Shown: positions 26,859 through 36,851 of the stretch, piece by piece | Layout: the number at the start of each line of letters is the position of its first letter | How positions within the stretch are numbered: the stretch's first letter is position 1 | Assembly (NCBI RefSeq): GCF_014644535.1 | Contig: NZ_BMKW01000009.1 | Coordinates: forward strand, 177,015 to 241,014 | Length of the DNA stretch: 64,000 bases | Direction of reading: 5' to 3' | DNA from: Neoroseomonas lacus | GTDB taxonomy: Bacteria > Pseudomonadota > Alphaproteobacteria > Acetobacterales > Acetobacteraceae | Notes under the pieces: generated by a model | What the model was told of the DNA's origin: nothing | Seen by the model: the letters and a program-made list of their open reading frames with translations, nothing else | The model's database searches: none | Made by a program: the position numbers and the translations under genes

Positions 26859-27563
26859 TCAGGGCGCGCGGGTGGGTGCCTGGGGCACGAGACCCGCTTC
26901 GATCTCGGCGGTGTCGAGGACATCGCCAAAGGAGAGGTAGAAGTTGATCAGCGAGGCATTGTGCTCGGCATCCGTCATCGCGGCATTCGCATCGGCGACC
27001 ATCACGGTGCGGAAGTTCAGCATCATCGCGTCGCGCGCCGAGGATTCGCAGCAGACATTCGTCAGCGTGCCGGCGATCAGCACAGTGTCGATCCCCTGCG
27101 CCCGGAGCCGCGCCTCGAGGTCCGATGCGCCGGCGATGAAGGCGCTGTAGCGATGCTTCGGGACGATGGCGTCGCCATCGCGGATATCGAGTTCCGGCCA
27201 GAAGGCATGGCCGGGGCTGCCAGGCGTCATCGATCGGATGCGCGCGGCGCGCCGAGCGGGGCTCGCCTGTTCCTCGAGCACAGACCACTCCTCGCGCGAG
27301 CGTTCATCGGAGGCGTTCTGCACCCAGAACACCGACCCGCCGGCGTCGCGCAGGCTCGTTGCCAGGCGGTTGATGGTCGGGACGATGAGCGACGCGGTCG
27401 GCACGCAGGAATGCCCGACATCAGCGCGCATGTACCCGTTCTGCATGTCGATGACGACGAGCGCGGTGCGTGCGGCATCGAGCCGCGCGAAGGGATGCGC
27501 GGTGCCGCAGCGCCGCACGACGCGTTCGACGACGCTGTCGGGAATGTTGACGCGATGCGCCAT
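26859..27563 (-). CDS. Isochorismatase-family cysteine hydrolase
   Basis: 234 residues from ATG 27563, sharing one base with the stop of the upstream ATPase gene (TGATG). The triad is D39 (VVIDMQNGY), K136 (VPKHRYSAF) and C171 (GTLTNVCCESSARDA). Relatives include biuret hydrolase, ureidoacrylate hydrolase RutB and N-carbamoylsarcosine amidase. Beside AtzE/AtzG a biuret- or carbamoyl-type substrate is suggested by context only. Confidence 0.88.
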   Translation of the reverse strand: MAHRVNIPDSVVERVVRRCGTAHPFARLDAARTALVVIDMQNGYMRADVGHSCVPTASLIVPTINRLATSLRDAGGSVFWVQNASDERSREEWSVLEEQASPARRAARIRSMTPGSPGHAFWPELDIRDGDAIVPKHRYSAFIAGASDLEARLRAQGIDTVLIAGTLTNVCCESSARDAMMLNFRTVMVADANAAMTDAEHNASLINFYLSFGDVLDTAEIEAGLVPQAPTRAP

Positions 27564-28564
27564 CAGACCAGCGCCGCCTCGGGCGCATGCACGCGCAGGC
27601 AGCGCGCGATCCGTCCCGGTGCCGCTTCGATCGCCGGCGGTGTGGTCGTGCGACAATCGTCGCCGGCCAGGCTGCAGCGCGGGGCGAAGCTGCATCCCGG
27701 AGGCAGGTTGCGCATGTCGGGTGGCGCGCCGGGGATGGTTTCCAGGTCGCGCCCGGGTGGCTGGTCATGCACGGTCGAAGCGAGCAGGCCGGCGGTATAG
27801 GGATGCAGTGGGGAGCGCAGCACGTCCCGCACCGGGCCGCTTTCGACCACGCGACCGGCATACATGACGGCGACGCGGTCGGCGATCTCGGCGGCCACGC
27901 CGAGGTCGTGCGTCACGAAGATCACCGACATGCCGAGTTCCTGTTGCAGGCGCCGCAGCAGGATCAGTACCTGGATCTGCACCGTCGCATCGAGCGCGGT
28001 GGTGGGCTCGTCGGCCAGCAACAGCTTTGGTTCGCAGGACAACGCCAGGGCGATCATCGCGCGTTGCCGCAAGCCGCCCGACAATTCATGCGGATAGGCG
28101 TCGAGGCGCTGCTGCGCGGAGGGGATGCGCACCAGCTCGAACAGGTCGAGTGCACGCTGGCGGGCCGCGGCCTGGTTGACGCCGCGATGCAGGCGGATCA
28201 CCTCGGTGATCTGGTCGCCGACGCGCGTCACCGGGTCGAAGGCGGTCATCGGCTCCTGGAAGATCATCGAGACGGTGGCGCCGCGCATGCGCCGCAGCGC
28301 GGCTTCGCTCATCGCCAGCACATCTTCCCCGGCCACGCGGATCTTGCCGGTGATGACACTGCGTTTCGGCGGCAGCAGGCGCATCAGCGCGCGCATCGTC
28401 ACGCTCTTGCCGCTGCCGCTCTCGCCGAGCACGCACAGCACCTCGCCGGGCATCATGGTGAAGGTGACGCCGTTGACGGCGCGCACATTGCTCTCGCGGG
28501 TCACGAAGTTGACCGAGAGATCCTCGACCTCGACCAGCGGGCCGGTCTTGCCGGATGCGTTCAA
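27563..28564 (-). CDS. Dipeptide/oligopeptide-type ABC transporter ATPase, DppD-like
   Basis: 333 residues. Walker [10 protein letters not shown], signature [15 protein letters not shown], Walker [13 protein letters not shown], and the C-terminal oligopeptide-transporter Cys cluster ([13 protein letters not shown]) that can hold an Fe-S centre. Overlaps the DppF-like gene by 4 bases. Part of the minus-strand importer whose binding protein lies at 31.5-33.1 kb. Confidence 0.93.
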   Translation of the reverse strand: MNASGKTGPLVEVEDLSVNFVTRESNVRAVNGVTFTMMPGEVLCVLGESGSGKSVTMRALMRLLPPKRSVITGKIRVAGEDVLAMSEAALRRMRGATVSMIFQEPMTAFDPVTRVGDQITEVIRLHRGVNQAAARQRALDLFELVRIPSAQQRLDAYPHELSGGLRQRAMIALALSCEPKLLLADEPTTALDATVQIQVLILLRRLQQELGMSVIFVTHDLGVAAEIADRVAVMYAGRVVESGPVRDVLRSPLHPYTAGLLASTVHDQPPGRDLETIPGAPPDMRNLPPGCSFAPRCSLAGDDCRTTTPPAIEAAPGRIARCLRVHAPEAALV

Positions 28565-29631
28565 TGCCGGATCTCCCGCACGGCCTTGCTGTGGCCGGAG
28601 GCCGCATCCTGCATGTGGCAGGCGGCCAGATGCGCCATGACATCACCCTCCCCCAGGGCCGGCGCCCGGGCGCTGCAGACCGGTTCGGCAAAGGGGCAAC
28701 GGGTGTGGAAGCGGCAGCCGGAGGGCGGGTTGATCGGGCTCGGCGGGTCGCCGCTGACTGGCGCTTCCAATCGCCGGTTGTCGGGGTCGAGGGCGGGGCG
28801 CGACGCCAGCAGGGCGCGCGTGTAGGGGTGCTTCGGGGTCTCGTAGATAGCGTTCGAGGGCCCGATCTCCACCACCTCGCCGAGATACATCACCATCACC
28901 CGGTCGCTGATCCAGCGCACCACGCTGAGGTCGTGGCTGATGAAGACGTAGGTGAGCTGCAATTCGCGCCGCAGCGCCTGCAACAGGTTCAGCACCTGGG
29001 CCTCGATGCTTTTGTCGAGTGCCGAGACCGCTTCGTCCAGGATCACCATGCGCGGGTCGAGCGCCAGGGCGCGGGCGACATTCACCCGCTGCTTCTGCCC
29101 GCCGGAGAGTTCGTGCGGATATCGCCCGCCATACAACACCGGGTCGAGCCCGACCTTGGCGAGCAACTGACGCGCCTGCGCCAAGGCCCGGTCGCGCGGC
29201 GTGCCGAAGGCGATCGGCCCGAAGGCCACCGAACCCTGCACCGGCATGCGCGGATTGAGCGAGGAGGCGGAATCCTGGAACACCATCTGCACCTGCCGGC
29301 GCATCTCGGCGACGCTGATACCGCCGGCCTCGCCGACCGCCTCACCGTCGAAGATGTGCTCGCCACCATCGGGCTTGAGCAGCCGCATCAGAAGCCGGGC
29401 GACGGTGGATTTGCCGCAGCCGGATTCACCGACGATGCCGAGCGTCTCCCCCTTCATCACGGTGAAGGAGACGCCGTCGACGGCGCGGACATGGGCGGAG
29501 ACGCGCCCCAGCACGCCGCTGCGGATCGGGAAATGCTTGCGCAGGTTGCGCACGATGAGCAGCGGCTGGCGCGGGCCGCCGCGGTCGCGCGCATCGATGG
29601 GCGCGAGGGTGGTGCTGGTATCCATCGGCAT
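28561..29631 (-). CDS. Dipeptide/oligopeptide-type ABC transporter ATPase, DppF-like
   Basis: 356 residues. Walker [10 protein letters not shown], signature [15 protein letters not shown], and Walker [13 protein letters not shown], in which the usual DEPTS is DEAVS; the catalytic Glu is kept. The C-terminal Cys cluster ([13 protein letters not shown]) is present. Second ATPase of the importer; start shares one base with the dppC stop. Confidence 0.93.
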   Translation of the reverse strand: MPMDTSTTLAPIDARDRGGPRQPLLIVRNLRKHFPIRSGVLGRVSAHVRAVDGVSFTVMKGETLGIVGESGCGKSTVARLLMRLLKPDGGEHIFDGEAVGEAGGISVAEMRRQVQMVFQDSASSLNPRMPVQGSVAFGPIAFGTPRDRALAQARQLLAKVGLDPVLYGGRYPHELSGGQKQRVNVARALALDPRMVILDEAVSALDKSIEAQVLNLLQALRRELQLTYVFISHDLSVVRWISDRVMVMYLGEVVEIGPSNAIYETPKHPYTRALLASRPALDPDNRRLEAPVSGDPPSPINPPSGCRFHTRCPFAEPVCSARAPALGEGDVMAHLAACHMQDAASGHSKAVREIRH

Positions 29632-30530
29632 CAGCTCCTGACGTCCATGGCCGAGCGCAGGCCGTCACTCACCATGTTCATGCTGATCGAGGTGATGAGG
29701 ATCGCGATACCCGGCATGGCTGCGACCAGGGGGCTGATATAGATCGCCTGGCGCAGTGCATTGAGCATCAACCCCCAATCCGGTTCGGGCGGCGTGACGC
29801 CGAGGCCGAGGAAGGACAGGCCCGAAGCGAGGATGATGCTGACGGACACCAGGCTGGACGCATAGATGAGCACCGGCCCGAGGATATTGCCCAACACATG
29901 GTGCCAGAGCACGAGGCGCAGCGGTGCGCCGGTCGCCTTTGCAGCATCGACGAAGTCTAGGTTGCGCACCTGCGTCGTCGCCGTCTCGGCGACGCGGCAG
30001 AGCGGTGGGATGAACACCAGGGTCAGCGCGATCATGCCATTGACGGCACCGCCGCCCATCGCGCCGGAGATGGCGACCGCCAGCAGCACGGAGGGAAAGG
30101 CGTAGAACACATCCATCACGCGCATGATCAGCGCATTGATGAGCCCGCCGGCGAAACCCGCCAGCACGCCGAGGCCGCCGCCGATCAGCGTCGCGACCAT
30201 CACCGGCAGGATACCCATGGTGAGGGTGATCCGCCCGCCGAACAGGATGCGCGAGAGCACGTCGCGTCCCAGCTCGTCGGTGCCGAGAATGTGGCCGCGG
30301 TAGCCCGGAGGCTTGAGACGGCGGATGATGCTTTCCTGATACGGATCGAAGGGCGCGATCAGCGGTGCGAAGATCGCACACAGGATGATCAGCAGCAGCA
30401 CTGTCCCGAAGAGCAGCGTTACCGGGTCATAGCGCAACCGGTAGCCGACATTGCCCCAATAGCCACGCTGCCTGGGTGGCGTCGCGTTGATGGTGGCGGG
30501 GGGTGAGGCGGTGGCGGTGGTGGTGGACAT
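29631..30530 (-). CDS. Dipeptide-type ABC transporter permease, DppC-like
   Basis: 299 residues from ATG 30530; the frame is open far beyond but that part lies inside dppB. N-terminal helix [19 protein letters not shown], then [20 protein letters not shown], then the EAA-type loop ([20 protein letters not shown]) and [17 protein letters not shown]. All are hallmark DppC/OppC motifs. Confidence 0.94.
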   Translation of the reverse strand: MSTTTATASPPATINATPPRQRGYWGNVGYRLRYDPVTLLFGTVLLLIILCAIFAPLIAPFDPYQESIIRRLKPPGYRGHILGTDELGRDVLSRILFGGRITLTMGILPVMVATLIGGGLGVLAGFAGGLINALIMRVMDVFYAFPSVLLAVAISGAMGGGAVNGMIALTLVFIPPLCRVAETATTQVRNLDFVDAAKATGAPLRLVLWHHVLGNILGPVLIYASSLVSVSIILASGLSFLGLGVTPPEPDWGLMLNALRQAIYISPLVAAMPGIAILITSISMNMVSDGLRSAMDVRS

Positions 30531-30541
30531 GGCGTTCTGCC

Positions 30542-31489
30542 TCACGCGCGCCGGATGCGCGGGTCGAGCGAGGATTGCAGAAGATCGACGAGCAGGTTGG
30601 TCGCGACGAAGATCAACGCGAGCACCAGGATGGTGCCCTGCAGGACGGGGATGTCGCGGGTCAGGATCGCCTTGCTCAGCAGATAGCCGCTGCCGGGCCA
30701 GCTGAAGACCGTCTCGACCAGGATCGAGCCGCCCATCAGCGTGCCGAACTGCAGCCCCATCACCGCCAGGATCGGCGGCAGCGCGTTCTTCAGCGCGTGG
30801 CGCAGGACGCGCCATTCCGGCACGCCATTGGCCCGCAGCGTGACGATGAATTCCTGGTTCATCATCTCCGACACCGCGGCGCGCGTGGTGCGCGCGATGA
30901 TGCCGACCGGGATCATTGACAGGGTGAAGACGGGCAGCACCAGGTATTGCAGGTGATCCCAGCTGGTGGGATCGAAGTGGTCGCTGGCCATGCCGGAGGC
31001 GGGCAGCGCCATCAGCTCCACGGCGAAGATGATGACGAGCACGATGCCCAGCCAGTAGTTCGGGATCGAGACGCCAAGCACCGCGACGCCGGTCACCAGC
31101 CGATCCACCACGGTGCCGACGCGCCGGCCGGCGATGGTGCCCATCACGAAGGCAATGGAGAAGGCGATCAACACCGAGAGCGCTGCCAGCAGCACGGTGT
31201 TGCCGAGCGAGCGGGCGATCTCGTTGGAGACTTCGCGTCCGGTCGCGATCGAACGGCCGAGATCGCCATGCGCCACCCGCCACAGCCAGTCGAGATACTG
31301 GATCGGCAGTGGGCGATCGAGGCCGTAGAGCGCCTTCAGCCGGTCAACCGTCTCGGCATCCGCGTCGGGTGGCAGCAAGGTCTGCACCGGGTCGCCCGGC
31401 GCCAGATAGACCAGCGCAAAGCAGACCATCGAGACGCCGAGGGCGATCGGGACCGCCGACAGCAGCCGGCGCACCACATAGCCGAACAT
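30542..31489 (-). CDS. Dipeptide-type ABC transporter permease, DppB-like
   Basis: 315 residues. MFGYVVRRLLSAVPIALGVS, LAPGDPVQTLLPPDA, YGLDRPLPIQYLDWL and the coupling loop TLRANGVPEWRVLRHALKNA are typical of DppB/OppB. Eleven bases separate it from dppC. Forms the membrane channel with DppC. Confidence 0.94.
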   Translation of the reverse strand: MFGYVVRRLLSAVPIALGVSMVCFALVYLAPGDPVQTLLPPDADAETVDRLKALYGLDRPLPIQYLDWLWRVAHGDLGRSIATGREVSNEIARSLGNTVLLAALSVLIAFSIAFVMGTIAGRRVGTVVDRLVTGVAVLGVSIPNYWLGIVLVIIFAVELMALPASGMASDHFDPTSWDHLQYLVLPVFTLSMIPVGIIARTTRAAVSEMMNQEFIVTLRANGVPEWRVLRHALKNALPPILAVMGLQFGTLMGGSILVETVFSWPGSGYLLSKAILTRDIPVLQGTILVLALIFVATNLLVDLLQSSLDPRIRRA

Positions 31490-31501
31490 CGCGGCCTCGC
31501 T

Positions 31502-33094
31502 TCAGCGCGGCGCGATGGTGATCGGCGTGAGATCCTGGAACCAGCTCTGCGCCTGCACGAAGCCGCGCACGCGGGGCGACAGGGCGCGTGGGTTCAGGTC
31601 ATGCACCACCCAGAGCATGACGGCGTCCTCACTCATCCTCTCGTGCATCTGGGTCAGGACCGTCAGCCGTTCAGCCGGGTCGAAGGTCGCCAGCGCGCGG
31701 TCGATCAGCGCATCCATCTGGGGGCTCGAATAATGGCCCCAGTTGGAACCGCGCGGCGTGAATTGCGGCGTCCAGGTGAAGCGCATCAGGGCGTTGAACG
31801 GGTCCTGCAACGCGCGGCTGATGTTGATGCCGTGCACGTCCTGGTGCCGTTCGCGTCCTTCGCGGCCGACTTGCAGCAGCGCGTTCCAGTCCATCACCTG
31901 GAAGGTGACCTGGAAGCCGGCGGCTTCGAGCTGCGACTTCACCAGCTCGTTCATCGGCAGCGGCTGCATCTGCCCCGAGCCTGAAGTGGAGATGGCGAAG
32001 GTGACGCGGCAGGGCAGGCAGTTGGCTTCCCGCAGCAGGGCGCGAGCGCGGGCAGGATCGTACTCGTAGCGCACCGGGTTGCCGTAATACGGGCTCGACG
32101 GCGGCATGTTGGCGTAGGATTCGAGCGCGACGCCGCCGAGCATCTCGCGGAAGTCCGGGCGGTTCAGCGCGTAGTTGGCGGCGCGGCGGACCCGGACGTC
32201 GGCGAACGGACCATCGACGAAGTTGAGCTGGTAGGCCCAGTTGTGCGGATAGGGGTTGGTGACGATCTGCATGCGCGAGGAGCGCAGCCGCGGGATGGCA
32301 TCGGGTGCCGGCGCCTCGATCCAGTCCACCTGGCCGGACAGCAGCGCGGCGGTGCGGGTCGAGGCCTCGGGCATCGGCAACAGGACCAGGCGGTCATGCT
32401 TGGGCACCCGCGCCGTGTCCCAATAGGTGGGGTTGCGCACCAGCTCGAGACGCTCGCCAGGCACCATGCGCGAGAAGCGATAGGGGCCGGTGCCCGACGG
32501 ATTGCGCGCGAAGGCGTCGGCGTCGTTGTTCACCTCGGCCGAGCGGCGCGGGCTGACCATCATCAGGAAGCTGAGGCTGTAGGGGAACAGGCTGTCGGGC
32601 TGCTTGGTGATGAAGGCGACGGTGTGGTCGTCCACCACTTCGAGCGAGTCGAAATTGCCGAGATAGGCACGGGCGAAGGCGAATTGCCGCGCATTGAATT
32701 GCGGTGCGCCTTCGCGGGTCAGCCGCTCGAAATTCCAGGCGATGTCGGCGGCGGTGAGCGGCGAGCCGTCATGGAAGGTGACGCCCTGGCGGATATTGAA
32801 GATCCAGCGCCGGGTGTTGTTCGGGTCGATCGTCCAGGATGTCGCGAGACCGGGCTTGATGTCGGCAATCCGGTCGTCGCGCGACAGGTCCCACAACACC
32901 AGAGAGTCATAGAGATTGTAGCCGACGAAGCGCCAGCCTTCGAAGCCTTGGTCAGGCATGCCGGCGGTCAGCGGGATGTCGCCGGCGGTCATCGCAACGC
33001 GCAACACGGTTTCGGGCTGTGCGAGAGCCGGCGGCGTGGAGACGGTGGCAAGCACGGCGACGGCGCCCAGACAGAAGGTCAAACGCTTCATCAT
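31502..33094 (-). CDS. Family 5 (dipeptide-type) substrate-binding protein
   Basis: 530 residues from the first ATG of ATGATG at 33094, with AAGGAG 7 bases upstream; the open frame reaching 33286 is not coding. Signal peptide MMKRLTFCLGAVAVLATVS to about ALAQP. SBP_bac_5 motifs: PGLATSWTIDPNNTRRW, VTFHDGSPLTAADIAWNFER and DALIDRALATFDPAERLTVL. Family members bind peptides, nickel, opines or other small amides. First gene of the long minus-strand cluster. Confidence 0.92.
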   Translation of the reverse strand: MMKRLTFCLGAVAVLATVSTPPALAQPETVLRVAMTAGDIPLTAGMPDQGFEGWRFVGYNLYDSLVLWDLSRDDRIADIKPGLATSWTIDPNNTRRWIFNIRQGVTFHDGSPLTAADIAWNFERLTREGAPQFNARQFAFARAYLGNFDSLEVVDDHTVAFITKQPDSLFPYSLSFLMMVSPRRSAEVNNDADAFARNPSGTGPYRFSRMVPGERLELVRNPTYWDTARVPKHDRLVLLPMPEASTRTAALLSGQVDWIEAPAPDAIPRLRSSRMQIVTNPYPHNWAYQLNFVDGPFADVRVRRAANYALNRPDFREMLGGVALESYANMPPSSPYYGNPVRYEYDPARARALLREANCLPCRVTFAISTSGSGQMQPLPMNELVKSQLEAAGFQVTFQVMDWNALLQVGREGRERHQDVHGINISRALQDPFNALMRFTWTPQFTPRGSNWGHYSSPQMDALIDRALATFDPAERLTVLTQMHERMSEDAVMLWVVHDLNPRALSPRVRGFVQAQSWFQDLTPITIAPR

Positions 33095-33288
33095 GGCAGC
33101 TCCTTGCGCGGCGAACCGGCGGAATGGGCCGGCGTGTCGGACGTGTTCCTCGCAAAGCTTGTTGCACCGCAGCGTAGCCGAAGGAGGCATGGTAGCAACA
33201 AAGGAAATGCACAAAAAATAGCTCAACATGCCATGAGGCCACTGTGAATGAGGCAAATGTCGGCAAAATGCGTGAAGAGAGAGCATTG

Positions 33289-33516
33289 ATGGTGCGATTT
33301 ATACCCTTCTCGACGGGCCAGGTTCGCGGGCTGCTGTCTGGCGTGGGGCTCTGCCCAGTCGGCCGGGCCCCCGAAGGCATCGCTGGAGCCTTCCGGAAAC
33401 GGTACGCGGTTCAGGTCAAGGTCACGCCGGGTGGCTATGCCTCGGATGCCGAGCTGCTCATCGCCTCAATATTGAAGAAAGAAGGTGAGGCTGCTCAGAG
33501 GCTCCGGCGCATCTAA
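33289..33516 (+). CDS. Hypothetical 75-residue protein, doubtful
   Basis: An ATG at 33289 with AGAGAG upstream opens 75 residues (VRFIPFSTGQVRGLLSGVG, later AELLIASILKKEGEAAQRLR). The frame extends upstream to a GTG at 33244. No recognised domain. The last third could form a helix. It lies in a poorly coding stretch, so it may be chance. Confidence 0.3.
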   Translation: MVRFIPFSTGQVRGLLSGVGLCPVGRAPEGIAGAFRKRYAVQVKVTPGGYASDAELLIASILKKEGEAAQRLRRI

Positions 33517-33767
33517 GGCGGGGGTGGCCTGGATCCGATTGGGCGGGCTGCTCTGGTATGCGATTCGAGACCCCGATGTCAGTGACATCTGCGCGCCACC
33601 GGAGCCCGCGGTCGCAAGGGAGACAGGGTTGCGTCGCGCCGATGGACAGCCTGCGCGGCATTGCTCCGTCAGCGTGGGCGTCGTCATCGCAGTTGTCTGT
33701 GCGGTCGTCGGGCCGCGATCATACAGCCGCGAAGTTCCCGGCATCAAAGGGCCGTGACAGGCCAGCC

Positions 33768-34304
33768 CTATCCGCACGCCGCGCAGGTCATCAGCCCGCG
33801 CTTGTCTCTTGCCGACTCGACGGCATAGCCACAGCGCATGCAGTTCGCGGCATCGTCGTCAGCGTCAAACGGGTCAGCGACGCGTCTGGCCGGTTTGCGC
33901 TTCGACACGTGGTGTGGCGAATCGGCGGCACGGCTTGCCACGGGGGGCGGGTCTTCGACTGACGTAGTCGGTGCATCAACCGAAATGGCCGTCGGCTCCC
34001 ACATTGGCATGACATGGGTGACCGGTTTCGCGACGGCCGGCGATTCCGCTTCGGCAGGGGCGGGAAGCAAGACCGGCGGCCTTGCGGGAAAGCCCTGTTC
34101 CCAAGTCTCGGAACGGTCGCTCAAGGTCAATCGCCGCGGCTGCCCTTTGCTGGATGACATGCCGCCTGATCGCACATGCACGACCTCGACGACACGGCTT
34201 CCCATGGCGCTACCCTTCCGGGGGATGTTCAGCAATTCACGCTTGTCGCTCGACTCAGGCTTCTTCCCGCCAAATCGGGAGAAGACGCGATCAATGTCGG
34301 ACAT
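33768..34304 (-). CDS. Hypothetical protein with C-terminal zinc-ribbon-like Cys pairs
   Basis: 178 residues. The N-terminus (MSDIDRVFSRFGGKK) is followed by a low-complexity, probably disordered middle rich in Pro, Ala and Ser. The C-terminus has two CxxC pairs (NCMRCGYAV and TCAACG), which could bind one zinc ion. No known family recognised. It sits alone between the transporter cluster and the broken insertion sequence, with base composition somewhat less GC-rich than its surroundings. Confidence 0.5.
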   Translation of the reverse strand: MSDIDRVFSRFGGKKPESSDKRELLNIPRKGSAMGSRVVEVVHVRSGGMSSSKGQPRRLTLSDRSETWEQGFPARPPVLLPAPAEAESPAVAKPVTHVMPMWEPTAISVDAPTTSVEDPPPVASRAADSPHHVSKRKPARRVADPFDADDDAANCMRCGYAVESARDKRGLMTCAACG

Positions 34305-34884
34305 GGGTCCTCATGGTTTGCGAAGCGATTCTCTGGCGCAGGTTGGCGCTGTTCCTGGCGCCGCAACGGCGCGACGCTGAGAAGGTGGTTCCTGGCTGGC
34401 GACTGCTGAGATGATGCCGAACGCTCAATACAGCCGTCAGTCGTCGCCATCAGCGTCGTGAAGTCAATACCTAGGGTAATTATAGACCAAACACGCATCC
34501 TTCAAGGCCGGACAACTCCGCACACGCTGCGGGGCTTATGCGCGATCCGTCTGACACGGCAGCTCCCATCATGCGTGCGGCTCTTGCCCCCCCCAATATA
34601 TTCGCGGAAGAGTACGAAACATGGGTATTGCGATTCCTGGCGTTGCAACACGCAGAGTCGCGATGTGCTCGAAACGGTGACGGTCATCCGAATTCATAAG
34701 TCAGCATTGCAGAAAATAGGACAGAGCATGATACAGGAGACACGCGGAAATATTAAATCTATGTAGTCGTTCATTATAAACAATATTGATGCCAGAGATT
34801 ACGCTTCGGGCGGGCCTGTGCTTCGTGAATAGGGCAGGATCGAATCTTCGAGCCCCTCCGTGAAGTTCTACTTCATGCTGAGGG
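34305..34884. other. Non-coding, comparatively AT-rich stretch
   Basis: No frame here looks like a gene. Parts (about 34440-34500 and 34600-34800) are clearly richer in A/T than the rest of the window, including runs such as AATATTAAATC. It borders the decayed transposase and may be leftover foreign DNA. No terminal inverted repeat matching the other side of the element was found. Confidence 0.5.
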
Positions 34885-35690
34885 ATTGCTGCGAGACGGC
34901 GGAGCATGATGCGGATCATGGCCAAGCGGACGAACGCTGCAGCGATGCGGCAGTGTCGCTCGAAGTCCCGCGCGAGGCAGCGGTTTCGGTTGCTCGAAAC
35001 ACTGCTTCGAGGCCGATGGTGCGCTCGACGATCCAGCGCTTGGGCAGCACGACGAAGCGATGGCGGTCGCAACGGCGCACGATCTCGATCTTCCATGTGC
35101 CGGTGCGTGCGGCACAGGCCGCCATCTTCGGGCCCTGATAGCCGGCATCGCCGATGATGCGCTTGACCAAGGGGAACAGCCTGCGCGCCTGACGCACTAG
35201 CGGTTCAGCCCCGCCGCAATCCTGCACGCTGGCGGGATGCACGATGACAGCGAGCAGCATCCCGATGGTGTCGGTCAGGAGATGGCGCTTGCGCCCGACG
35301 ACCATCTTGCCTGCGTCGTAGCCCGACGGGTCAAGCGTAGAGCCCCCCTTTTGCGCACCCTTCGCCGTCTGACTGTCGATGATGGCCGTTGTCGGGCTCG
35401 CCTCACGTCCCGCTTGCTCGCGCACTGGACATAGAGGACATGATGGATGCGTTCGATGGTTCCTTCCCATTCCCGTCAGGAAAAATAGCCCCACGCCGTA
35501 CTCTTCGGCGGCAGGTCCTTGGGCAGCGCCTGCCACTGGCAGCCGGTGGAGAGCACATAGAACATCGCGTTCAGCACCTCGCGCACATCCAAGCTACGCC
35601 GCCTGCCACCGCGCTTCGCAGGGCGGATCAGCGGCTCCACCAACGCCCATTGTCGTCGGTCAGGTCAGATGGCTAGCGCAGCCCGCGCCG
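34885..35690 (-). pseudogene. Broken IS5-family (DDE) transposase
   Basis: Homology is continuous on the minus strand but passes through several frames. LTDD (35663-35652) shifts to QWALVEPLIRPAKRGGRRR and MFYVLSTGCQWQALPKDLPP, then meets an in-frame stop after WGYFS. REWEGTIERIHHVLYV follows, then another shift to REQAGREASPTTAIIDSQ. IIGDAGYQG and RWIVERT complete the D-D-E triad, and a last shift leads to FVRLAMIRIMLRRLA. At least three frameshifts and one stop make it dead. The right end of the element may lie near 35805. Confidence 0.88.
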
Positions 35691-35802
35691 GTCCGCTGCT
35701 CGTCGATGTTCCGCTGTCCATGTCAGCCCGCCCCCGCGAATCGAACGTAGCGACAGCGAATCACATCCGATTCAACAGATTCAACCTCTTCTCGGATGGT
35801 CC

Positions 35803-35851
35803 CTAAGGCCCTTGGCGGGGTGAGGTTCGGAGAGGGGCAGGGCCCCTCTCC
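35803..35851. repeat. Intergenic repeat, copy 1
   Basis: AAGGCCCTTGGCGGGGTGAG followed by GTT-GGAGAGGGGC and a palindromic GGAGAGGGGC...GCCCCTCTCC end. The same sequence, with few differences, occurs near 61350. It ends right before the stop of the transglutaminase-like gene. Such repeats can act as terminators in this kind of genome. Confidence 0.65.
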
Positions 35852-35858
35852 GTCCGGG

Positions 35859-36668
35859 TCACCCCACCAGCTCATCCGTAAACACCGTGAATCCCGCCAG
35901 CGTGCATGGCCCGAACGTCGTCACGATCGCCACATCCGTCGCGTCGCGCCCACGCGCCATCAGGATGCGCCCGATGCGCGGTTCGTTGTTGCGCGCATCG
36001 AAGATATGCCAGCGATCGTCAAGATACACTTCGAACCAGGCGGCGAAATCCATCACGCCATAGGGCGGCGGCATGCCGATATCGCCGAGATACCCGGTGC
36101 AGTATCGCGCAGGGATATTGACACAGCGGCACAGCGTGATTGCCAGATGCGCGTAGTCGCGGCAGACGCCGCGGCGAACCGCGAAGGCCTCCGAGGCCGA
36201 CCGCGTTGCGCTGGCATGTTCGTAGCCGAACTCAATGTGGTTGTGGACGAAGTCGCAGATCGCCTGCACCCGCGCCCAGCCGGTCGGGCCGTGGCCGAAC
36301 ATCTGCCAGGCGACCTCGGTCAGCTTGTCGGTATCGCAATACCGGCTGCCGAGAAGGTAGACGAGGATCTCATCGGGTAATTGCTCGACCGGGCGCTGCC
36401 AGGCCGTCGGCACCAGCCGGTCCGGCTGGCCGGAATCCTGCACCACCAGCTTCGTGGAAATGGTCGTCCGCCCGAGCGGTGCCACGATGCGCGTGCAGCG
36501 ATTGCCGAAGCCGTCCGTGTAGTCGAGGAACGGCAGCGGCGGATCGAAGCTGATCCGATGCGGCCCGATCAGGTCAGGCAGCCGCGACGGATGCGGGCTG
36601 ATGGTCAGCAGCATAGGCGTCGGCTGCGGACAGTCGTAGATGATCTGGCAGCCGGCACTGATATGCAT
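35859..36668 (-). CDS. Transglutaminase-like cysteine protease-fold protein
   Basis: 269 residues from ATG 36668, with AAGGATC upstream. N-terminal beta domain, then the transglutaminase core with nucleophile C169 (AVRRGVCRDYAHLAI) and an acidic residue D224 (WHIFDARNN). At the place of the usual catalytic His (HAW) it reads AAW (residues 209-211), which I believe is common in this bacterial subfamily. Function is unknown: peptidase, amidase or transpeptidase. It stands alone, followed by the intergenic repeat. Confidence 0.82.
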   Translation of the reverse strand: MHISAGCQIIYDCPQPTPMLLTISPHPSRLPDLIGPHRISFDPPLPFLDYTDGFGNRCTRIVAPLGRTTISTKLVVQDSGQPDRLVPTAWQRPVEQLPDEILVYLLGSRYCDTDKLTEVAWQMFGHGPTGWARVQAICDFVHNHIEFGYEHASATRSASEAFAVRRGVCRDYAHLAITLCRCVNIPARYCTGYLGDIGMPPPYGVMDFAAWFEVYLDDRWHIFDARNNEPRIGRILMARGRDATDVAIVTTFGPCTLAGFTVFTDELVG

Positions 36669-36851
36669 GAAAGATCCTTCGTGGTCATTGGCCGGGAGAT
36701 GGACACCCATCGTCAAGGCGCATCGGCTAGTGACCCGGTCACCGTATCACAGGGCCAGCGGCTCAACCGGAATTTTGGCTGTCCATCCATGTCGGCCCGA
36801 CGTCTCTGCCATTACGGCGGGCAACGTCGTGCCCCTGTGCCGTAAGACGCG

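Noticed and set aside
33485..33777. Overlapping frames on both strands of about 90-100 residues
   Set aside because: No ribosome-binding site, no recognisable motif, and both frames are of similar random quality in a poorly coding stretch.
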